Shown here piece after piece: positions 16,835 to 24,064 of a stretch of 24,064 nt of DNA. The stretch's first letter is position 1, and every line of letters begins with the position of its first letter. The position numbers were made by a program, and so were the translations under genes. Origin of the DNA: an uncultured Collinsella sp. (lineage in GTDB: Bacteria > Actinomycetota > Coriobacteriia > Coriobacteriales > Coriobacteriaceae); contig CAAFUK010000035.1 of the NCBI GenBank assembly GCA_900766165.1, positions 1 through 24,064 of the forward strand, read 5' to 3'. A model generated the notes under the pieces. That model did not search any database. It was not told the DNA's origin and saw only the letters and a program-made list of their open reading frames with translations.

Positions 16835-17024
16835 TTAGAGAGGTCGCGCTCGTCTCTCTAAATGTCTCTATAAAGAGAAAGTCAGTTAAAGAGATAACAT
16901 TGGGCAATCTAACAGTGAATTCGATACATCTCTCTAAATGTCTCTCTAAAATAAGGTGCTTATCTCTCTAAAGTTAGAGAGATCTACTATACTTTAGAGA
17001 GATAAATCTATCGTTTTAGAGAGA
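16835..17024 (+). promoter_or_regulatory. Array of TTTAGAGAGA / TCTCTCTAAA boxes in the AlbA_2 promoter
   Basis: Clear boxes: TTAGAGAG 16835-16842; TCTCTCTAAA 16853-16862; TCTCTATAAA 16865-16874; TCTCTCTAAA 16929-16938 and 16941-16950; a perfect palindrome with 10-bp arms ATCTCTCTAA and TTAGAGAGAT (16962-16971, 16974-16983); TTTAGAGAGA 16993-17002 and 17015-17024. A weaker AAAGAGAT lies at 16888-16895. Pairs repeat at 12-nt spacing (twice) and 22-nt spacing (once). A -10-like TATACT (16988-16993) follows the palindrome directly, and the last box ends 4 nt before the start codon, over the ribosome site. This geometry suggests repression of this gene, probably by its own winged-helix product. 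The binding protein is inferred. Confidence 0.75.
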
Positions 17025-17028
17025 CGGA

Positions 17029-18729
17029 ATGTCAATGCTGCTGGATGAACCCCTTGGCCTTATCGTTGAGCGCCTTCGCAGGCGAGGGACTGATGACGCA
17101 TCGGTAGAAGTTAAAGCCTGCACGAATAAATTGAGCGCAGACGTATGGGAGACAGTGAGCGCTTTTGCGAACACTGCGGGTGGGCTCATTATTTTGGGCC
17201 TGAACGAAGCCGAAGGATTTGTTCCTTCGGCTAACTTTGCTATCGATAGGGTGCGCGATCAGTTTGTTTCGGGTATCGGAGACGGAGGCTCAGCGGCAGT
17301 GGTGACCCATGCGCCGCGGTACGAGCTTGATCGAGGCGAGGTCGACGGGCTCCAGGTGCTTCTGGTGCGCATCTTTGAACTTGAGCTTAAAGCGAAGCCT
17401 TGCTATATCGGCGCGCGCGGCGTGCAGAACGGTAGCTACAAGCGCGTGGATGATAAAGATATCAAGATGTCACCCGCTGAGCTATATGAGCTGCAGAGTG
17501 CGTTGCTTCCGAGCGATGCAGACGACACGGTGGTTTCGGAGGCAACGGTCGAGGATTTGGATCCAGATGTCGTGCGGTCTATTATCGCAAATCGCCGGCT
17601 GCAGACCCCGCGCGTTTTGCGCGGGGCCGATACGCTGGAAAAGCAGCTGGTCAGACTCAATATCACTACAAAGGATGGTGCCGTGAAGCTCGCGGGGCTT
17701 CTGTCGGCGGGAATTTACCCCCAGCAGTTCTATCCCAAACTGATGATCGATGTCGCCGTTCATTCCGATGTGGAAAAATCTGCACCCGGGCAACCCCGGT
17801 TTATTGACCGCCAGTTGTGCGATGGCCCGATTCCGGCTTGCATCGAAGATGCCCTTGCCGCGATTGGACGAAACTTGCGCAAAGCGGCGATAGTGCAAGG
17901 CGCTGGCAGAAGGGATGATTGGGAAGTTCCCCAGGAGGTTTTGCGCGAGGCCTTGGCAAATGCCTGCATCCATCGAGAATATTCGCCCATGTTTGTGGGG
18001 CAGGCCGTGAGTGTCGATATCTATCCAGACAGAATAGAGATCAAAAACCCTGGCGGGCTTTGGGGCGGAAAGACGGTGGACAATCTTGCAGACGGGGAAT
18101 CGCGCTGCCGAAACCCAAAGCTCATGAGCCTAATGGGGGCGACGCCGTTAGAGCATGCCGAGGGGGCCGTTGCGGAAAGCCAGGGATCTGGTATCCCGGC
18201 TATGATTCGCGAGATGGAGTCTCGTTCGCTTGGCAGGCCGAAATTTATCGTTAAGGCCGATTCGTTTACGGTGCTGCTTTCCCGGCACGGGGCGGAGCTT
18301 GCTGAAAACCGCACGTGGATTCAGAGTCATGTGGGCACCGAGCTGACGGATCGCGAGGAAACACTGCTCATGTTTATGCGGGAGCATGGGTGCGTATGCG
18401 ATGTTCAAAAAATACGAGAGGCCCTGAAGTGGGATTCGGATGACATTCGCCCGATCTGCGGGGACCTTGTGGATAAACATGTCCTGTCAAAATGCGGCAA
18501 AGACACGTTTGAAATTATCGATATGAACAGAGAATCGTCAGCTTCGACGGCGGATAGGATCCTGGAGGCTCTCAGCGCCGAAGTGGATATGACGGCGCGA
18601 GAAATAGCGGTTGCATCGGGGGTCAGAATTTCGTCTGTCCGTTACCATCTGCCAAAAATGGCAGATAAAGGACTCATTGAGGTAATGGGTTCATCGACGA
18701 GCCGCAACCGCCGATATCGGAAGAAGTAG
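17029..18729 (+). CDS. AlbA_2 (Schlafen-type) / HATPase / winged-helix regulator-like protein
   Basis: A 566-residue protein of the COG2865 type. An N-terminal AlbA_2/Schlafen-like domain (about 8-140) shows EVKA at 27-30, FANTAGGLIILGL (47-58) and YKRV at 137-140. The middle holds a divergent GHKL/HATPase_c_4 region with REALANACIHREYS (306-319, N-box-like), DRIEIKNPGG (334-343) and GSGIPAM (387-393). The end has two winged-helix-like segments, about 438-498 and 503-564, the last with a clear helix-turn-helix (MTAREIAVASGVRISSVRYHLPKMADKGLI) and a basic tail. Such proteins are usually called transcriptional regulators, and some Schlafen relatives act in defence. It stands alone behind an operator array. 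The start at 17029 is uncertain by two codons (ATG also at 17035). Confidence 0.85.
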   Translation: MSMLLDEPLGLIVERLRRRGTDDASVEVKACTNKLSADVWETVSAFANTAGGLIILGLNEAEGFVPSANFAIDRVRDQFVSGIGDGGSAAVVTHAPRYELDRGEVDGLQVLLVRIFELELKAKPCYIGARGVQNGSYKRVDDKDIKMSPAELYELQSALLPSDADDTVVSEATVEDLDPDVVRSIIANRRLQTPRVLRGADTLEKQLVRLNITTKDGAVKLAGLLSAGIYPQQFYPKLMIDVAVHSDVEKSAPGQPRFIDRQLCDGPIPACIEDALAAIGRNLRKAAIVQGAGRRDDWEVPQEVLREALANACIHREYSPMFVGQAVSVDIYPDRIEIKNPGGLWGGKTVDNLADGESRCRNPKLMSLMGATPLEHAEGAVAESQGSGIPAMIREMESRSLGRPKFIVKADSFTVLLSRHGAELAENRTWIQSHVGTELTDREETLLMFMREHGCVCDVQKIREALKWDSDDIRPICGDLVDKHVLSKCGKDTFEIIDMNRESSASTADRILEALSAEVDMTAREIAVASGVRISSVRYHLPKMADKGLIEVMGSSTSRNRRYRKK

Positions 18730-18740
18730 ATGCAGGCGGG

Positions 18741-18787
18741 TCGCCCCTCTAGTGTCTCTCGAAGTTGGATGGGTGCTAGAGGGGCGA
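18741..18787 (+). terminator. Hairpin after the AlbA_2 gene
   Basis: TCGCCCCTCTAG (18741-18752) pairs perfectly with CTAGAGGGGCGA (18776-18787) across a 23-nt loop. The following TTGTCTTACAATATTT is only partly T-rich, so the terminator is plausible but not ideal. Confidence 0.55.
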
Positions 18788-18800
18788 TTGTCTTACAATA

Positions 18801-18849
18801 TTTCCCCAGATAAAACCTGCCAAAATAAACCTGTCCCTTTTTGGCAGGT
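18801..18849 (+). repeat. Dispersed hairpin repeat, copy 2
   Basis: Begins TTTCCCCAGATAAA. ACCTGCCAAAA (18815-18825) pairs perfectly with TTTTGGCAGGT (18839-18849), and the loop contains AACCTGTCCC. This is the most complete stem of the four copies. It ends 27 nt from the larE stop. Confidence 0.88.
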
Positions 18850-18876
18850 CAGTTAACGCAGTCAAAACGGCGTAAC

Positions 18877-19755
18877 CTAAAGGTTCATGTTGCCGTGGAT
18901 GTAGGGGGTGACCTCGGGGGAGATATGGTCGCAGCCCAGCTCGCACAGCGCGGACTCGATAACGGCGGGCAGCGGGGTCTTGCCCTTGTCGTCGACTGCG
19001 GTTCCGCCGAGAGCGGCAATCTTGGTGACGTCGGCGGGCGCGGCCTCGATATGCATGCAGCCGCCAACCAGGCGCGCGCGGACCTGTAACAGGTCAAGAT
19101 CGTGCAGGTAATCCTCGCAGGCACGAATCAAGTCGACCTTTTCGCGCGTAAGCTCCTCGCCCGTGGGGATACGCGTGGCAAGGCAGGCGCCAGCGGGTAG
19201 ATTCCAAACGGGATAGCCCCACGTACGCAGCAGCTCGCGCTCCTCGTCCTTGGTAAAGCCGACCTCCATAAGAGGCGAGCGAACACCAAGCTCCTGGGCG
19301 GCCCACATACCGGGGCGGTAATCGCCTCGGTCGCTCGCGTTGCTGCCATCGATAACGGTGGGGAAGCCTAGCGACTTGGCGTGGTTGACGATAGCGGTGA
19401 AGCCGGCGCGTTTGCAGTGATAGCAGCGGTCGGCGTCGTTGCAGGCAACCTGCGGAAGCTGGAGCTGATCGACCGAAAGATTAAGCACCGGAAGCTTAAA
19501 ATGCGGGCCTTCATCGGCCTGTCCGTCAACAGATCGCTCAAACGAAGACTGCTCGGGCGTGCCGATGAGCGGCGTGGTGAGATGGACGAGAAGGGTGCTG
19601 GCGGGCATGATGCGAGAGCAAACAGCAGCCAAAAAGCTGCTGTCGACGCCGCCGGAAAAGCCGATGGCGACGCGTCCGTATGCCAAAAGCAGCTCTTCGA
19701 GCGCTGCGAGCTTGTCCTGAAGCGCCTCTGCTGGTGCGGTGGTGTCGAAAGACAT
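18877..19755 (-). CDS. larE: LarE-type ATP-dependent sulfur-insertion protein
   Basis: A 292-residue PP-loop enzyme. LarE activates the pyridinium carboxylate of the nickel-pincer cofactor precursor with ATP and inserts sulfur. The P-loop SGGVDS is at 34-39. CYHCK (111-115), DGSNASDRGDYRPGMWAAQE (about 137-156) and ACLATRIPTGE (190-200, with C191) are family motifs. In Lactobacillus LarE a single Cys donates its own sulfur. Here C111, C114 and C191 form a three-cysteine set resembling the LarE proteins reported to bind a [4Fe-4S] cluster and recycle. No larB, larC or larA is nearby. AAGGAA about 7 nt before ATG 19755 fixes the start. It diverges from the HAD gene. Confidence 0.85.
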   Translation of the reverse strand: MSFDTTAPAEALQDKLAALEELLLAYGRVAIGFSGGVDSSFLAAVCSRIMPASTLLVHLTTPLIGTPEQSSFERSVDGQADEGPHFKLPVLNLSVDQLQLPQVACNDADRCYHCKRAGFTAIVNHAKSLGFPTVIDGSNASDRGDYRPGMWAAQELGVRSPLMEVGFTKDEERELLRTWGYPVWNLPAGACLATRIPTGEELTREKVDLIRACEDYLHDLDLLQVRARLVGGCMHIEAAPADVTKIAALGGTAVDDKGKTPLPAVIESALCELGCDHISPEVTPYIHGNMNL

Positions 19756-19849
19756 AAAACGTTCCTTACCGTTGAGTACTCGGTCGAAAACTATAATCCT
19801 ACCGAGCCGCTCGCCATAAGACATCTATCTATGTAACGAAAGTGCAATA

Positions 19850-19868
19850 TGTATATACGTTATATACA
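19850..19868. promoter_or_regulatory. Palindrome in the larE-HAD divergent gap
   Basis: TGTATATA (19850-19857) and TATATACA (19861-19868) are perfect arms around CGT. It lies 95 nt from the larE start and 55 nt from the HAD start, a sensible place for a shared operator. A small hairpin ATCGGC/GCCGAT (19891-19896 with 19904-19909) sits just before the HAD ribosome site. Confidence 0.45.
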
Positions 19869-19922
19869 AGTTTGTAAAGTGCGGTAGAGTATCGGCGATG
19901 CAAGCCGATGAGGGGGAGCGAA

Positions 19923-20573
19923 ATGATCAAGGCTGTCACTTTTGATATGGACGGAACGCTGGTCGATACCGAGCGTTTGGGGATTAAGGCCTGGAAGGCA
20001 GGCGCCGCTGAGCTGGGGCTCGCGATTGATGAAGCGCTGATCCATCAGTTTATCGGCCGCACGCTGCCCGATGTTATGGACATCCTCGATAAACATTATG
20101 GCAGCCACGAAACCACCGAGGCGATCTATCGTCGCCACAAGGAGATTCGCGACGAGATGGTCAAGACCGAACTGGAACTTAAGGCCGGCGCCGCCGAGTG
20201 CCTAGACGAGCTGCTGGCTGCGGGCTATCACGTTGGTCTAGCGACGTCGTCGCGCCTCGTTACGGCCGAGCGCAACCTTAAGATGGTTGGCCTCTTTGAC
20301 AAGTTTGAAACGGTAACGTGTGGCGAGGACGTCGTGCACGGCAAGCCCGACCCCGAGATATATCTGCTTGCCTGCGAGCGCGCGGGCTTTGCTCCCGAGG
20401 AATGTGCCGTGGTCGAGGATTCGCGCAACGGCTGCGTCTCGGGCATTACGGCCGGCTGCCATGTCTTTGCCGTCCCCGATATCGTGCCGCTGCCGCAGGA
20501 CGTGGTGGATGGCTGCGAGGCCGTGCTCGATACGCTGTTCGATCTGGCGGCGGCGGTCAAGGCCGTGCGCTAG
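19923..20573 (+). CDS. HAD-superfamily hydrolase (beta-phosphoglucomutase-like phosphatase)
   Basis: A 216-residue haloacid-dehalogenase-fold enzyme, probably a sugar-phosphate phosphatase or mutase. Motif I is DMDGTLVDT with the nucleophile D8 and the acid/base D10. An all-helical cap (about 17-85) follows. Motif II is ATSSR (107-111), motif III K141 in HGKPDPEIY, and motif IV EDSRNG with E165-D166. This is subgroup IA with a type-1 cap, like beta-phosphoglucomutase and many phosphatases, and the substrate is open. The start at 19923 is chosen because AGGGGGAG, 5-7 nt before it, is a clear ribosome site that itself lies within a possible five-codon extension. The downstream terminator is shared with the convergent lacI-type gene. 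Confidence 0.9.
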   Translation: MIKAVTFDMDGTLVDTERLGIKAWKAGAAELGLAIDEALIHQFIGRTLPDVMDILDKHYGSHETTEAIYRRHKEIRDEMVKTELELKAGAAECLDELLAAGYHVGLATSSRLVTAERNLKMVGLFDKFETVTCGEDVVHGKPDPEIYLLACERAGFAPEECAVVEDSRNGCVSGITAGCHVFAVPDIVPLPQDVVDGCEAVLDTLFDLAAAVKAVR

Positions 20574-20612
20574 ACAATTGCGGCGTTGAAACGAGCAATT
20601 GCCCACGTTTGC

Positions 20613-20660
20613 GCTTAAGCAAAAGGGGCCCGGCAATGGTCGGACCCCTTTTGCTTAAGC
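20613..20660. terminator. Bidirectional terminator between HAD and LacI-family genes
   Basis: GCTTAAGCAAAAGGGG (20613-20628) pairs perfectly with CCCCTTTTGCTTAAGC (20645-20660), 16 bp, with a 16-nt loop. The A/T-rich stem base suits termination in both directions. Confidence 0.85.
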
Positions 20661-20686
20661 GGCGGCTTAGCATACTTGCGGGCGTG

Positions 20687-21799
20687 CTATAGATACGCGC
20701 CGAGGTTGATGGCCGTGGCGTCGGTCTGGGTGCTTGCCTGGGTGCTGGCGCGCTCCAGTAGGAACGGACGTACCAGTTCTTGGCGGTTGATATCCTCGGC
20801 GGCGGTGACTGCGGTGACGGTACGCGCTGCAGAGCCGACGCGGATATGCTTGGTCTTTGCCGGGGTCTTGTTCTCGATTTGCTCCATCAGCAGTTGGACA
20901 CCCTTGCGGCCAATCTCGTAGCCCGGGGGCGCTACCGTAGTGAGTGGGACCGATCCGCTCCAAGCGAGCGGGTTGCCATCGCAGCCTGCTACGCGTACTT
21001 GCTCGGGGACAGAGATGTCCTTATCGACCAGTGCCGAAACGACACCCGAGGCCAGCACGTCGGTTAGGCCGACGACAAAATCGGGGCGTTCGTCGGCAGG
21101 GCGCCCGGCAATCTGAGCGCCAATGCTGTAGCCGTCGGCTGCGGTATTCCACTCTCCGGCGTCAATGACTTCAATTTTGATATCGGGATGCAGGGCGAGG
21201 GCCTTGTGAATGCCAAGTACGCGCAGGGTGAGCTGCACAAATGCTGCTCTGCCCACAACGGTGATATGGCGCGCGCCGCGGGCGATGGCGAGTTCGGCAA
21301 TGATGCGACCCTGGGCCTCGTTGTCGGCCGCTACATAGTAGCCGGGCTCGGAGCAATGGATGTCCAGGTGGACGATCGGCACGGGCATCTTGGCCATGAC
21401 GGGATGCCAGTCGGGGGATGCCATGGGCTGAACCATGACGCCGGACATCTGGGTGCCCATAAAGTAGCGCAGGTAATGGTCCTCGAGAATATCGTCGTTA
21501 TCGGCGTTGGCGATGAGCAGGTCGTAGCCGTGCTTGCGGGCCTCGTTGTGGGCGCCGCTGGCGATTTGGAGCGAAAAGCCGTGATCGAGACGGGGGAGCA
21601 CCAGGCCAAAGGACTTGGTGGCGCCGCCCGCGAGCTGACGGGCGCTTTGGTTGGGCAGGTAGCCAAGGCGATTGATGGTCTCGTTGATGAGCTTGAGGGT
21701 CTCGGGGCGCAGCTTTTCGGGGTGGTTGAGCGCGTTGGAAACCGTGCCCAACGAAACCCCGGCCTCGCGCGCGACGTCGCTGATTTTTACCTTTGCCAT
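20687..21799 (-). CDS. LacI-family transcriptional regulator
   Basis: A 370-residue repressor. The N-terminal helix-turn-helix reads ISDVAREAGVSLGTVSNALNHPEKL (about 6-30) and is followed by the hinge helix (NQSARQLAGG, about 51-60). The rest is a periplasmic-binding-protein-like effector domain (from about 65, GLVLPRLDHGF) that should bind a sugar or similar ligand and control dimer binding to palindromic DNA. About 30 C-terminal residues, rich in Thr, Ala and Gln, extend past the usual end. The start at 21799 gives the standard MAKVKISDVA opening with AAAGGGG 7 nt upstream. No sugar transport or catabolic gene adjoins it, so its targets are not evident from context. Confidence 0.92.
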   Translation of the reverse strand: MAKVKISDVAREAGVSLGTVSNALNHPEKLRPETLKLINETINRLGYLPNQSARQLAGGATKSFGLVLPRLDHGFSLQIASGAHNEARKHGYDLLIANADNDDILEDHYLRYFMGTQMSGVMVQPMASPDWHPVMAKMPVPIVHLDIHCSEPGYYVAADNEAQGRIIAELAIARGARHITVVGRAAFVQLTLRVLGIHKALALHPDIKIEVIDAGEWNTAADGYSIGAQIAGRPADERPDFVVGLTDVLASGVVSALVDKDISVPEQVRVAGCDGNPLAWSGSVPLTTVAPPGYEIGRKGVQLLMEQIENKTPAKTKHIRVGSAARTVTAVTAAEDINRQELVRPFLLERASTQASTQTDATAINLGAYL

Positions 21800-21809
21800 A
21801 GCGGCCCCT

Positions 21810-21840
21810 TTGATGCGTTTCAAGTACAAGCCAGATTGTA
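21810..21840 (-). promoter_or_regulatory. Candidate promoter and auto-operator of the LacI-family gene
   Basis: On the minus strand TACAAT (21840-21835) is a likely -10. TTGAAACGCATCAA (21823-21810) follows near the expected start point, with a central CG and matching TTGA/TCAA ends, as in LacI-type operators. The -35 region would fall in dispersed repeat copy 3. Confidence 0.4.
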
Positions 21841-21847
21841 GCATCCC

Positions 21848-21902
21848 AAACCTACCAAAAAGGGACAGGTTTATTTTGGCAGGTTTATCTGGGGAAACGC
21901 CG
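21848..21902 (-). repeat. Dispersed hairpin repeat, copy 3 (reverse orientation)
   Basis: Read on the minus strand it begins GGCGTTTCCCCAGATAAA, like copy 1. The stem is ACCTGCCAAAA (21884-21874) with TTTTGGTAGGT (21860-21850), and the loop contains AACCTGTCCC. Confidence 0.85.
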
Positions 21903-21913
21903 TTGCCAGCGCG

Positions 21914-21948
21914 ACCACCACGAAGGGGGCAGGTACCTTTGTGGTGGT
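21914..21948. repeat. Hairpin with GGGGGCAGGTACC loop
   Basis: ACCACCACGAAGG (21914-21926) pairs with CCTTTGTGGTGGT (21936-21948) with one wobble. It lies 12 nt from dispersed repeat copy 3. Its GGGGCAGGTA resembles the GGGACAGGTT core of that repeat. Confidence 0.65.
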
Positions 21949-21976
21949 TTGGACCGGCTGGACGTGTGTGCATCGA

Positions 21977-22014
21977 GTGGTATCTAAGTTGAGATACCAC
22001 CTCTGGTATATCAG
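21977..22014 (+). promoter_or_regulatory. Candidate operator upstream of glmS
   Basis: GTGGTATCT (21977-21985) and AGATACCAC (21992-22000) are perfect 9-bp arms with a 6-nt spacer. A third related site, CTGGTATATCAG (22003-22014), follows directly. TGGTAT-type palindromes resemble sites of GntR-family amino-sugar regulators, but the regulator here is unknown. Confidence 0.5.
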
Positions 22015-22030
22015 CTTGCGTTTGCGTGAG

Positions 22031-22036
22031 TACAAT
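22031..22036 (+). promoter_or_regulatory. Candidate -10 box (TACAAT) for glmS
   Basis: TACAAT, 74 nt before the start codon and 16 nt after the operator-like palindromes. The -35 region falls in those palindromes and is poor. Confidence 0.35.
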
Positions 22037-22110
22037 ACTCGAACGTTATGCGTCTCAGCGCCCCCTGTGCGTGGACGTTTTGCAGTCAAGCGGACGAAGG
22101 GATTTATCCT

Positions 22111-23958
<1,848 letters not shown>

Positions 23959-23980
23959 TTGGTTCCGCCATTCTGGCGAC

Positions 23981-24020
23981 CAAGCCCCGTCTCCGTTGCA
24001 GCGGAGCCGGGCCTTGTTTC
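23981..24020 (+). terminator. Terminator of glmS
   Basis: CAAGCCCCGTCTCCG (23981-23995) pairs with CGGAGCCGGGCCTTG (24002-24016) apart from two mismatches, followed by TTTC. Confidence 0.65.
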
Positions 24021-24021
24021 A

Positions 24022-24064
24022 TTTGCCCAGATAAAACCTGCCAAAATGAACCTGTCCCTATTTG
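24022..24064 (+). repeat. Dispersed hairpin repeat, copy 4 (cut by window end)
   Basis: Reads TTTGCCCAGATAAA, then ACCTGCCAAAA, then TGAACCTGTCCC, and ends in TATTTG at the window edge. The right arm of the stem is missing. It follows the glmS terminator directly. Confidence 0.8.

Noticed and set aside
16835..17024. CRISPR-like reading of the repeated TCTCTAAA boxes
   Set aside because: The units are about 10 bp, occur in both orientations and have irregular spacing. They fit operators, not a repeat-spacer array, and no cas gene is present.
22037..22110. glmS ribozyme in the glmS leader
   Set aside because: The leader is only about 70 nt and lacks the recognisable ribozyme core. Palindromic DNA sites upstream fit protein control better.

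Overview
The window looks like chromosomal DNA from a high-GC Gram-positive gut anaerobe of the Coriobacteriia, most likely Collinsella or a close relative. This is an inference from GC-rich codon choice, strong AAGGAGG-type ribosome sites, the tilS-hpt-ftsH order, an EF-G2-type translation factor and the intergenic repeats. No rRNA, tRNA, CRISPR array, transposase gene or phage gene was recognised.

Layout. 1-2.2 kb: a small tail-anchored-like protein (-), an Hsp20 chaperone (+) and a YycJ/WalJ-type metallo-beta-lactamase-fold hydrolase (-). 2.2-6.6 kb: tilS, hpt and ftsH (+), a housekeeping cluster in which hpt and ftsH are 1 nt apart. 6.6-9.0 kb: a 25-bp perfect inverted repeat, a class I/II aminotransferase and a PHP-family phosphoesterase (+). 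9.0-10.5 kb: a TrmA/RlmD-type rRNA uracil methyltransferase (-) with a Lys/Ser-rich N-terminus, followed by a 151-bp hairpin element with 41-bp perfect arms. 10.7-13.1 kb: a complete polar amino-acid ABC importer (binding lipoprotein, permease, ATPase) in an overlapping operon with a good promoter and an inverted-repeat operator candidate. 13.4-15.5 kb: an EF-G-like protein with degenerate GTPase motifs. 15.6-16.6 kb: a secreted or anchored EndA-type nuclease (-). 16.7-18.85 kb: an AlbA_2/Schlafen-type, HATPase and winged-helix regulator (+) behind a dense array of TCTCTAAA boxes, the whole unit lying between two direct copies of a dispersed hairpin repeat. 18.9-20.6 kb: a LarE-type sulfur-insertion protein (-) divergent from a HAD hydrolase (+). 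20.7-21.8 kb: an orphan LacI-family regulator (-). 22.1-24.0 kb: glmS (+).

The core genes are ordinary. The unusual content is intergenic. Four copies of one hairpin repeat and two structurally different hairpins share a GGGRCAGRYW core, which suggests a REP-like family. The large 151-bp hairpin is separate. The AlbA_2 gene has at least eight TTTAGAGAGA-like half-sites in its promoter, including a perfect 10-bp-arm palindrome next to the -10 and a box running up to the start codon. It looks like a self-controlled accessory module and is the best candidate here for an undescribed system.
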